From: Certhia americana
Taxonomy: Eukaryota; Chordata; Aves; Passeriformes; Certhiidae
Reading direction: 5' to 3'
DNA length: 64,000 nt
Assembly (NCBI GenBank): GCA_018697195.1
Contig: CM031869.1
Coordinates: forward strand, 15,177,751 to 15,241,750
The notes under the pieces are model-generated. The model made no database searches, had not been told where the DNA came from, and worked only from the letters and a program-made list of their open reading frames with translations. Both the position numbers and the translations under genes were made by a program. Below are positions 1 through 9,614 of the stretch, in pieces. Position 1 is the stretch's first letter; the number at the start of each line of letters is the position of its first letter.

Positions 1-2960
1 CTGTACCAGCAGCCAGTGGAGAGCAACTGGGGCTTCGATGGGCTCTCGCTGCGAGCGTGGTTGGAGCTGACCAGCAAGCCATCTGTGCGGAGAGTTGTGT
101 ACAGAGAATGCTTGCTGCAAGCTTCTTTAGCTAGAGAAGGTGTTGTTTTGTGATCAGAATCTACACCAGGAGGAAGACACATGGCTTGGTCTTCTTGCAT
201 GTGAAGGCTTTGGAAAAAAAAAATAAAAGGGAAAGGTGACAGTACATCAGAGCTTGTTTTTAACATGTACTAGGTTTTGCTGTGGTCATGAATTCTCATT
301 GCTGCTTCACTGGCCTTTGATGCTGCAGAGTCTTGTGAGGAGCCAGAGTTGGGGATTGAGCAAATCAGCATTGCAAAAAATAGTTTTATGCAAGGAAAGG
401 ATTAAAAATGATTCTGTTAAATTGTTGGTGGCAGATACTCTGGAATGACAGTCCTGGGTTGGGGGAGCACCTAGGACACTGAGGGAGTTGTTGGTCTGAC
501 CTTGGTGTGAAATGTGGGACACTGAATCTGCCCAGTGCTGATGGGGAGCAGAGCTGAGGGAGTGCCTGCTGGATACAGGATTGGCATGTGGAGGGAGATG
601 CTTGCTGGCCCAGGGAAGGTGCACAGGCTCTTCACAACCTCAGGCCCTGGTGGCCCTCTCACAGGGAATGCGTATTCTGGCTGTGGGCCTGAGGTGAGCC
701 AGGGTGTGACAATCGACTTTGGCCCGCATTCACATTGCTTAGCTTACTAGGGTGGGAGCTCAGTGGGAAAAATTCATGGCTAAAGTGGCTAGGAGTTTTT
801 TGGTCATAAGTCAGGATTTGGTAAATCTCTCCACACGCCTGTTGCGAAGGGTCAGGGGCTTCAGGCAAGTAAACTTGATACAGGACAGATGAAAAGATTA
901 TTAATTCGAGCAGCAACCTGACGGGAGAAATTAGGTTTATACTCAGCCTAATGTGAGATCTCAGTGTGTGCAATGTGAAGCAGCTCCGATGGAGCAGAGT
1001 GGAAAGACCCCGGAGTCAAGCTAGCGGACTTTGGATACTCCAGAGGAATACAGATAGTGTGGTGGAGTGGATTTGAGGAGCTTGATGTGTACAAGGCCTA
1101 GTAAATTGCTGGAGCGACTTGTTAAAAGCGTGCGGCTTTTTCTTGCCTGTTGGTTTTTTCGTGTGCCAGTTACAGTGTTAGTCTTACTGAAGGCGGTATT
1201 AGAATCTATTAATCCTAAAACTAGCTTATCTTTTGCCAGAGCAGGTTTTAAACAGGAGGTTTAGAAGGGGAGGAGTTTTGTGATAGAGGATGTACTTGGA
1301 AGTTCAAGCAACAACTGTCTGTGGAGTGATAATTATATACTGAGCCATGTTGAAGGGTTAAACCATAAGACATAAACAATCTGTGTGGAGAGTTTTGAAA
1401 GTTCTTGTGGCAGTTTGTGGGGACTGCCTGCATTGAGGTCCGTTTTTTTAAAGGGATGTACAAGCTCTGGAAATAGAACAGGGGCGGGGGAGGTATGAGG
1501 GGAGCATGGGGTAGAGAGGCTGGTGCCACTGTTACCGTGAGCCTCCAGGCCCTTGCTGTAAGCTGATGCCTTCATGACTTGGGAAGCATAGTTGGGGATG
1601 TGGTTAGAAAGCACATTCCATCCCTTAAAATGGTTTTCTGGACCCCTGAGTAGGGATGGTTGTGGGAACTTAAGAGAATAAATTTTGGCGTTGGAGACTA
1701 ATGTCAGTTTCTTGTGAGATTTATAGCTTGTTAGGGTAGTCTGTGTGGATTATGCGTAGAGTTTTGTTGGAATTGGCCTTGTAGCAGGGACACCCTGAAC
1801 CTTGCTTTGTTGGTGCTTCCACTTCCTCATTTTTTGCTAAGGGGACTCATAAAAGTTGAATGGTCCAGGTAAGGGTTAGGTCCACAGCAGTGGGCAGCCA
1901 AGGAGTATTCTTGCTTAGGGGGATGGCAGACAGAAACTTTAAATTCTCTAAAGATGCCTTTGGCGGAAAAGCCAGCTCAGGGTGAGACAGACATCGGGAG
2001 CTGAGTAAATCAAAACTGGAACTTGATATAAAGGTTGCTTGTAAATTCCTGAAGCAAAAACGCATGTGCTCAAGGATCAAAACTGCGGGAGGGAAACTGC
2101 TGTGGCTGTCTTCAGGTTTTGGCTAATATTCAGTGTCGATAAAGGGCAGTATTGATCTGGACAGCAAGCCTTCTGGATCCAAGGGAAAAAAAGTTGGCTC
2201 AGCAACTTGGGATCCAGTACATAAGGTTTTGTCGATGATACCAAAACTGTACACTGATCTCATGTGTAAAAGAGTCCAGTTTTAGGGGAGTCCAGGTCAT
2301 GTGTTCGAGTTATAGAAGCCAGCTGGTTCTCAGCTCCTCAGCAATAACGAAGCCAAGACTCGCTGGGTTCTGGTGTCTTGCTCGTGATACTCGGGAGCCT
2401 GCAAAAGGAAGAGAGATCGGGGGAGGTGCCTGGATATGAGGGCCAGGCAGTGGGGGTGCCCTCTCTCTGGGTACCTGGGTTAGATTCCGCCAGTGAGTGC
2501 TCCTTTCTGTTCTAAACTTGGCTCTGCAGGTGTAGTGGGAGCATTAGAGCAGGGAAGGGAATGGCAGGGCAGGTGGAAGGGCTATCAATGCCCTGCCAGG
2601 GAAATCAGGGGTGTTGTCTATGCTGAGGCCAAGAGAAGCAGCTAGTGCTCACTCCAGAGTGAGGTCTGAGGGTGGTGTTGGGTTAAAGGAGAAGAGCTGA
2701 CTTGTTACCAGGCTGTTCTACGAATTGGGAAGTTTTGTGACTGCAAGGGCTTGAATTGAGAGTGGGCAATACTTCTTAAGCACAAGGAACTTAAACACTG
2801 TTTTTACATGAGACCTTGTAACTGTGAGGTTCACTCTGGATTTATGGGGCAGAACTAGAAAGGCCACTTGTTACCGAGATAAGTGGTCGATGATTGTTGT
2901 CCTCATCATTTTCTACTGAGATAATACACAGGGCTTCAGAAAAAGGTCAGAATCTCAGGA
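1..2960 (+). repeat. Direct duplicate, copy A (noisy copy of 9615-12669)
   Basis: The whole stretch is collinear, in the same orientation, with 9615-12669. Both copies share the same order of landmarks: a block ending CTCGCTGCGAGCGTGG, then ACACCAGGAGGAAG, an A-run followed by TAAAAGG, GAGGAGCCAGAGTTGGGG, and CTACTGAGATAATAC near the right end. The copies differ by scattered single-base insertions and deletions with a net loss of about 95 bases in this copy, and by substitutions that create CpGs absent from the other copy. Similarity stops at about 2960. The left end runs off the window. No gene is seen here; short open frames are not shared between the copies because the indels shift them. 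The error pattern suggests an assembly artefact, but a real duplication cannot be excluded from sequence alone. Confidence 0.93.
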
Positions 2961-4461
2961 GCAGCTCCAGCCCTGGGAAACAGCCAATAGCAGAGGAGGA
3001 AGCTAGCAGGCGTAGGAATCCCTCAAATACAGCAGCGAAGGGTTGCCTGAAAAAGCTCTGGCAGACCTCCTGGCATCCCTGCAGGGATCCAAGGCCAGGA
3101 TGCCGCACAGGAGCACTTGGGCAGACTAGGGACAAGTGGCAAGGATGTCCATGCGCGTGGCCAGGGGCCCTTGCACGATTCTGGAATGGGCCTTTAAGGT
3201 GCGTCCAATCCGACCCAGCCATAGATTCGGAGCTATCATATGAAATGTCATTGCCTGGACATCTCCAGCTACTTACTGGCTGAAAAAAACCATTACAAAA
3301 ATTACTTTCCTGCTTCCATGTTTATAATTGCTGCGAGCAGTTTGCATCATGCGGCATCAAGCAATGCAGATCATCATTATCCCTGGCTAACTACAACCAC
3401 AACAAAACATTTTTCTGTCTCTTTTTGGGGACGAAATCCAACACGTCTCCTTGCAAATACTAGAAAAGACAGTTACTTGTCATTACTTCTTGTCGGCTGA
3501 CGTGCCAGTCCTTAGAGCTGTGACTTGCCAGCGTACTGGAAAAGTTGCCCTGCGAAACAGGAGAAAAGTGCTATCCAGACGATATTACCCGAGGGATGGT
3601 GCAGAAGCCTTTTGAGCCCTGGAATACGGCGATCCCAGCACGATGTTTCGCCGGACCAGTATGCAAACAAGGCAGCCTGTGCTTGCACTCAGCGGGATCA
3701 CAGGAACATAACTCGCTACAGAGAAAAGAATCTGCTGATGCTCACATTCCATGATGAGACGGCATCAGGTTGCCCGACGAGGATCAGCATTGGCTGGGCC
3801 TACAAAGGAAAGCAGAAGATGCTGAAGGAAGAGTGACCGTTGTACCTCAACCCCAGGATGGCTTGACAGGACGCCAAGGATGCTTGCGAGATTAGTGTTT
3901 GAGCCTTTCCAGGGACTTGTGGCCGACCAGGAATGAAGGAAAGAAAGAATAAAAGTGGCTCTGTTGCCTTGCCATGGGAATAATGAGCTGCTGCAGAGGG
4001 CTGCTCCAAATCGCAACAGGCAAGAGAAGAAAAGCAGCGAAAGCGGAGCAACAAATGAACCAAAGAAGTGCGAAAAAAAACCCGAACCAACACACCCCCC
4101 CACAAAAAACACCCAACCAAAACAACCAAACAAAAAAACCAGCCAGAAGCAATTTATAAGAATCGATGGTTTATTTTCTATGACTACAACCACGTGGAGG
4201 GGCAAGAAGATGAATTCAGAATCACACCCTGTGTTAGCTGCCTCAAGAACGAATCATTGAGTCTTCTGCAGAAGGCTGGCGCGCAAGGTCAGCCCTGAGA
4301 ACAGCACACCATGCCCCCCAGACGGCCAGCCACCATGGGACCCTCAACCGTACCTCCCCTCCCCACGGGCCCCAGCAGGGAGGAGCAGGGGACACTGTAT
4401 GTCGCTACCGGTAGTTTCTAGCCTATAGGCCCCATTAATGTAGAACTGTGCCTTTCCACCT
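2961..4461. other. Unassigned DNA upstream of the CpG island
   Basis: No coding exon is recognised. It holds one CR1 fragment (3041-3225) and an A/C-rich stretch at about 4070-4140 (CACCCCCC and AACCAAAC runs). The overlapping open frames on both strands at 3765-4300 are low-complexity and resemble no known protein family. Its base composition suggests the same noisy sequence as the duplicate to its left. Confidence 0.5.
3041..3225 (+). mobile_element. CR1 LINE 3' fragment (degraded)
   Basis: It aligns in order to the CR1 3' end: GGTTGCCTGAAAAAGCTCTGG (for the usual GGTTGCCCAGAGAAGCTGTGG), then CCAAGGCCAGG, then CCTTTAAGG, CCAATCCGACCCAGCCAT and ATTC. It is more altered than the other CR1 copies in this window, which fits either age or read errors. 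CR1 elements are 5'-truncated non-LTR retrotransposons; this copy cannot move. Confidence 0.65.
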
Positions 4462-4482
4462 CCCCCCCCCCCCCCCCCCCCC
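4462..4482. repeat. Homopolymer C run (~21 nt)
   Basis: An uninterrupted run of about 21 C residues lies at the left edge of the GC-rich region. Similar runs occur at 6303-6316 and 6460-6484 (with one G). Runs like these are error-prone to sequence and their lengths should not be trusted. Confidence 0.9.
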
Positions 4483-4789
4483 GGCGCCAGCCCCGCAGCC
4501 GCCAATAAAGCGACGCACGGGCCTCGATCAGGACCAGACCGTCCCTGCGGGCCACAGGACGCTCCAGCGAGAAAGCTCTGCCTGACACAAGCGCCCACTG
4601 CCCGCGCCGATGACCCGGGCAGGCGCCTCTGCCACGAGGGCCCGGCCGCATCTCGGGGGGGGCGAGATGATGCCGGCCAGCCTCCATCAATGCGCCGAGG
4701 GTGGCCAGTGCGAGAATCCCGCCCGCGAAGAAAGGAGCTGGACGGGAAAGAGCCCAGGTCGCATTCCCGGGCCCCCCCTCAGGCGGGTC

Positions 4790-5215
4790 CAGTCCCCTCA
4801 GGTCTGAGTCCCGTGACCCTCAGGTCGAGTACGCCGGCGGCGCCCCCCCAGCAGTCGCAGTCCCGTCCCCTCAGGTCGGTCCCGTCCCCCTAGGTCGGTC
4901 CCAGTACCCCAGGGTACGCCCGTCCGCGCCCCCCAGGATCGGTCCCGGCACCTCAGGTCAGGTCCCGCTCCCCTCAGCGTCGGTCCCGGCCCAGTCGCCC
5001 GATCCCGGCCCCCCCAGGTCGGTCCCCGCCCACCCAGCGGTCCCGGCCCACTCAAGCGTCCCGGCCCCTCAGGCGGCCTATCACGGCCCCTCAGGCAGTC
5101 GTCACGGCCACCCCCCCAGGTCGCGACCGTACCCCGGCCCACTCAGGCGTCCCGGCCCCCAGGCCCCCCCCGCGTCCCGTCCCCTCAGGCTCGGGTCCCG
5201 AGCCGCCGGCCCCGG
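4790..5215. repeat. GC-rich minisatellite, degenerate ~20-bp unit
   Basis: About 20 imperfect tandem units built on CTCAGG(T)CGGTCCCGGCCC fill this interval; CAGGT/CAGGC followed by GGTCCCG recurs roughly every 18-22 bases. It sits directly upstream of the CpG island carrying the candidate first exon of UBE2D2. The long open frames across it on both strands are translations of the repeat and are not counted as genes. Confidence 0.8.
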
Positions 5216-5269
5216 GCCAGCCCTCGCCGATCTCTTCCCGCTCCCCGCACTCGCGATTAGAACGCGCTG

Positions 5270-5314
5270 TTTTTTTTCTTTCATTTTTTTTTTTTTTTTG
5301 TTCCTTTTTTTTTC
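5270..5314. repeat. Poly(T)/pyrimidine tract
   Basis: Three T runs broken by C, CATT and GTTCC separate the minisatellite from the CpG island. It is a simple repeat; no element boundary or target-site duplication is visible. Confidence 0.85.
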
Positions 5315-5319
5315 TAGGC

Positions 5320-6690
5320 ATACACGCGACCGCGGCGACGACTCGCGCGCGCGGCAGAGCGCGCTCTCTCCTCACGCCCGCCGCCGCCTAGCATTCCGCG
5401 CGCTACCCCTCCCCCTTCTGCCGAAGAGTTCGCCACGGCAGGCTCGCACGGACAAATAGTCCCGCAGCAACTCCCCGCCCCCATCCCCCTCCACTCGCTC
5501 CTACCTCCGCCTCCCGCCTCTCCCGCCCCGGCCTCATCACCACCCCCAATTCCCTCCCTCCCCGCACGGGCGCTGTAGCTCCGCACAGAAACCGGACCGG
5601 CTGCCCCGGCAGGCCCACAGCGGCGGCGACGCGACAGTGGCGGACGTGCATCGCCCGCGGCTGGCGCCCGCGAGGGGCGCCGAACATAAAGCGAGCGCGG
5701 CTCGGCACTCGGGAACGGAGGCCAGCTGCGGCTCCAGCCGTCTGCAGCCGGCGCTGCCACCGCGACACCGCCAGGCCGTCCCGCCCCCCGTGGCACGGCG
5801 CAACGCCCCGGCCTCCCCTCCCCGACCCCTCCGACTCGACTTGCGTCGCACTCCCTGTCCCCTCCCGCGCCAGCTCAGCCGACCTCCGCTGACCTCCTCC
5901 TCCTCCCCCCTCCCCTCGCCCAATAGAATCCGCGCGAGGCCGCACCCCTCCCTCCGCCGCGCCCCTCCTGCCGCGCCTCGCCACACATATCGCGACCTGA
6001 AGAGAATCCAAAATGAGTAATGAGGCCGAAACGAGAAACCGCGCCAACGCCACGACCGCCCCCGACCTCCCCCCGCCGACCGCTCGACCTTATATAACCG
6101 CCCGGCCCCGGGTCCTGCCAGTGCGAGCCGGGGCAGCGGGCAGGCCGGGCCGGCGGCCCCGCCTCGGGTTCCCCTGGCGGGGCTCGGAAGGAGGCGCGCA
6201 GACGCAGGCGGCCGCCCTCCCGGGGCCGCGGCCCCGCTTTGTTCGAGGAAAGGGGCCAGGCCGCGGCCTAGCCCCGCGGGGCTGCCCGCAACGGGCCGGA
6301 GACCCCCCCCCCCCCCACTTCCGGAGCAACGTGAGCCCCCGGCCCCCGGACGGCTGCGGCCAGGCCGCGAGGATGGCAGCGCCGGCTCCTGCCGGAGCGC
6401 CGCCGGGCCGGGGTGGCAGCGGCGGCGTGCGACCCCGGCAGCTGCGGCGCGCCGGCTCGCCCCCCCCCCCCGCCCCCCCCCCCCTGGAGGCGCTCGGCCC
6501 CGGAGCCGGTGGAGGGCCCTCGCCCCGAGGACGCGCAGCGTGGCCGTGCCCACCTGAGCAAGTTACGCGCTGGCCCCATACTCGGAGCCGAGGTCCAATG
6601 GCCTCCTCTACCTCCTCCAGCAGCGACAAGGATCGCGGTGTCGGGCAGCGGAGCGCTGAGCGCAGTAAACCTGTCACACAGTAGTGTGGT
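5320..6690 (+). promoter_or_regulatory. UBE2D2: CpG island, probable UBE2D2 promoter
   Basis: CpG density rises sharply compared with the flanking intron. Visible elements include a CCAAT box (5920-5924), a TATATAA-like motif (6091-6097) and an ETS-type CACTTCCGG (6316-6324), features usual for housekeeping promoters. The candidate first coding exon lies inside the island at 5988-6013. The TATATAA lies downstream of that exon, so it may serve a divergent transcript or be chance. Several GC-rich open frames cross the island on both strands, including one of 338 codons on the minus strand (5537-6553). They are rich in Arg, Gly, Ala and Pro, as expected of chance frames in such DNA, and show no recognisable domain. 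The exact transcription start is not determinable here. Confidence 0.65.
5988..6013 (+). CDS. UBE2D2: UBE2D2 coding exon 1 (candidate, damaged; start codon lost)
   Basis: UBE2D proteins begin M-A-L-K-R-I and UBE2D2 continues H-K, with exon 1 ending in phase 0 after that Lys. Here CTGAAGAGAATCCA (5997-6010) encodes L-K-R-I plus the first two bases of the next codon, and TGAGTAATGAG follows where a splice donor would be expected. The bases before it read ATCGCGAC instead of an ATG plus an Ala codon, and the two bases that would complete the H-K codons and the GT of the donor are disrupted (AAATGAG where CAAGGTGAG would be expected). The position, inside a CpG island and upstream of a phase-0 exon 2, is right. 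I infer sequencing or gap-fill errors rather than loss of the gene, since exons 2-7 are intact. The alternative is that this is a chance match and the real exon 1 is missing from the assembly. Confidence 0.62.
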
Positions 6691-9614
6691 TTGCTCTTTT
6701 AATGGAGCCAGCGCTGTTGTACGGCCTGAGTCATCCCGCAGGCTTGTAGAGAAAGCTACGAGCTTGCCTTCTCCTGGAGCGGGAGCTGTGCTGTGCTCCG
6801 TGTCCTGGCCTTTTGGAAAAACACTGCTGCCCAGTCCATTGCCGTCTTAGGACAGCGTTTGCTTGATCATCTGTGCTTTTACCAGGAAAAAAAAGCCCTC
6901 ATCGGTAATTGCAGTCCGCTTGTATTACCTTGGTGACTCAGGCAGGGAATTTGTATCCTTTTCCCTGCAAAACGCGTAGCTGTCAGTTTGGAACCTGTAC
7001 AAGGTTCAGTTGTAGGAAACAAGCCCTCCCAATGTTTCTCGTCTTGATCACTATGTAAATTATTTTCTATTTAAAACCAGCTGTAAACCCCCTACCTCAG
7101 CTCACTCAGCCCTGTTCGGTTTCATGTGCAGCGTTGGGTCTGTGTTAACATCTCTGCTTTGGTTGTAGGTTACCTTGGAGGCTTTGTGAAGCTTCATGTC
7201 TCCTCCTGATCAGGTTAAAGCTCAGGTGGAGAAGAAAATGGAAGAGAGCTTGAAGTCCTACTTATGCTCGTAGAATAGGTAGCCCTGGGAAGGGAGGTGT
7301 TTGGAGTATGATTTTAGACTGTTGGGTTTTCCAGCTGTGCATCCAGTAGTGAGTTACATAAGGAACTTGTGTTCCAGCTGAGTCTTGCTTCTCTGCAGTG
7401 TTCTGTCCTTACTTTAGTGGTCCCCAGGGTATTGTGAGGACTCTTCCACGGTGTTTGTGGCTTCACAGGTGCTTTGGAAGAGCTCTTCCTCCTCGGCAGT
7501 GGGTTCATAGGCCTGGCATACACAGCAGTGGATGCTGAATAGGGTAAATGTGGCTGTGTGGGGGGCTGGGCACCCGCAGGCAGTGCAAGGAGGGTGAATC
7601 TTGTGTCAGGTAATTCAGGAAAGCTGCTTGGTTGTAGTTCAGTGCATGCTGAGGGTCAGGAGTCTACACTCTGAGAGCACTTGTATTTCCAGGCTGGTTT
7701 GTGACAGGAGAAAAGCTGGATGTGTGGAGTCTTTGTTAACGTTGGGTGCTTGTGGACTGACTCTTCATGCTGCTTTTCAAGAATAAAGAATCCCGAGAGA
7801 TAATGGGGACTGTGTAGGGGTATGAGAGTCTTCAAAGCCTTGGGAAGTAGCGACAGCATCACCAAAGCAGTTTGGTGTGAGCTCTGCAAAGAGTTTCAGT
7901 GGAGTGAGTGTGGTGGCTGTGGAGGAGAGGGAGATGGTGGGGCTGGAGGCAGCATTTCCACAAAACAGCGTATGGGGAGGGAAATAAATCTGCCTGTTGT
8001 AGCAGCCCAGATGCTTGGAAAGTTGGATGGGCGTGAAACTCCAGGCTGGAAGGAGCACTCTGAGTGAGTTGCTGTGGGTGTCTCAGTGTAACTGCTTCAG
8101 TAATCATGGCTGGCTGTTTACACTCCGGCTATTTTAGACCCTGTGGAGAGCGCTCCTGTCATCATCTCAGGGTTGTTCTGGTCTCTGTAGTGGCCGTCCA
8201 TGTCAGGATAACGAGGGGACAGCCAGTTTCTGACCTTTGCTGCTCAGCTTGTGGCAGGAGCAGAAGCCTGCAGAATGTGGATTGAGTAGGAATAATCCCA
8301 GTGGACTCAAGCACAGAGACGTGATGGGAGAGAAAACTGCTGCTTTGGCTTTTTTTTAAGGGTGTTATCAGTCATGGTATATCAGTGTGCAGTCTGGCCG
8401 CTGGCTCTTGCTCTTGGCAGTTGGAGTTTTTACTGAACCACAAAGGCTTTCTATGAGGTTTTTGTCAAAATTTTTGTGTCCTCGGATAACACAGGGCTGA
8501 GAACTTGGAAAGGAGAAAATCCCAAGAGTGAAGGCTTGATACAATGTTACCTGAAATGGCCTCTTGTGTGTTGAACTCTGCTGGGCTGGGAGAGGGGCAG
8601 AAGGAGCAGTGAGCCAGTGTTGCTGCTGGCGTGTGAGGCAGCGCAGGAACCTGCAGGGTCAGTCCCAGCGCGTTGTTGGTGGCACAGTTGCTCTTGGGAT
8701 TGTGCAGAGGCTCGAGCTGGGGTAATGTGTGCACACAGCAGCAGCTGTTCTCTCAGCAGATGCTTCAGAAGAGCTCAGGCTGGGTGAGACCTGCTCTCAG
8801 ATTGCTGCCTGTGTTACCACGCTATCTCGGGCAGTGTGGTTCCAAATTCTTGTGTAGGTGCTTTTATTGGCTCATGGCTCTGAAACTTGAAATCTTTTCT
8901 TGTGAGAAGTGTTTGGGGTGTAAGCAATACAGCCAGGCAGAGTCCTTGGGGGTAGCACAGAAGTATAGTAATTGAATTGGTATTTTTATATATATGTAAA
9001 AATGATCTATTTTATTCTAGATGTATTTTATAAGAAAAGCAGCGTGAAGCAATCCAAGGGCAGGATGGGTGGGATGTACAGGAGGGCCTTCCATTTTAAG
9101 GTTTAAGCTGAAACCCTTTGGATTCAGCCACGCCCCATCTGTGTTGCTTATCTTTAGGGAATGCAGTACCTATAACTGGATAACTAGGGCACCGGTTGGA
9201 GTTCTTTGAATGGGAAAGCAAGGAAAAGGTTAGCTCATTGTCTTTCACGGGTTCCCCTGTGTGATTGGCGGGTGAGGGGGAAGGGAAAGCAGCAGCTGTG
9301 CTTGAGCCCTGCTCAAGTAAAACACTTTCTGTAGCAGAGGAATTGGGGATTACTGCTGCTTATAGTGCATAGGCCCAAAAACTGGGGAGCTAAACTGAAT
9401 TCCATAGTGCTGTTCCTGTGTAGCTGTGGAAGAGAGTCGTAGTACTTGCTGTAGCCCTGCGGTCCAGAGATGCTTAGGCATCACTTCTGCCAAAAGGAGC
9501 AGTGCCTGTGGGTGGGATGTGTGAGGACAACGGTGCAGAGCGGCGTTGGTGGTCAGAGTTGTCTTTGTGCTACCTGTGCTGGGCAGACCTGGTGTTATTT
9601 CTGTGCTGCCAGTT

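Noticed and set aside
1..2960. Copy A as a mobile element insertion
   Set aside because: No terminal repeats, target-site duplication, poly(A) tail or coding frame; the indel-rich difference from copy B fits sequence error better.
3525..3836. 103-codon + frame upstream of the CpG island
   Set aside because: It has no similarity I can recognise, a second frame overlaps it, and it lies in sequence of doubtful accuracy.
5537..6553. 338-codon open frame on the minus strand in the CpG island
   Set aside because: Composition is Arg/Gly/Ala with long Gly runs from C homopolymers; other long frames overlap it on both strands, and no domain is recognisable. It is expected by chance in CpG-rich DNA.
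6013..6684. 223-codon + frame, with an ATG in good context near 6373
   Set aside because: Pro/Ala/Arg-rich, crosses uncertain C-runs, and follows the candidate UBE2D2 exon 1 in intron position.
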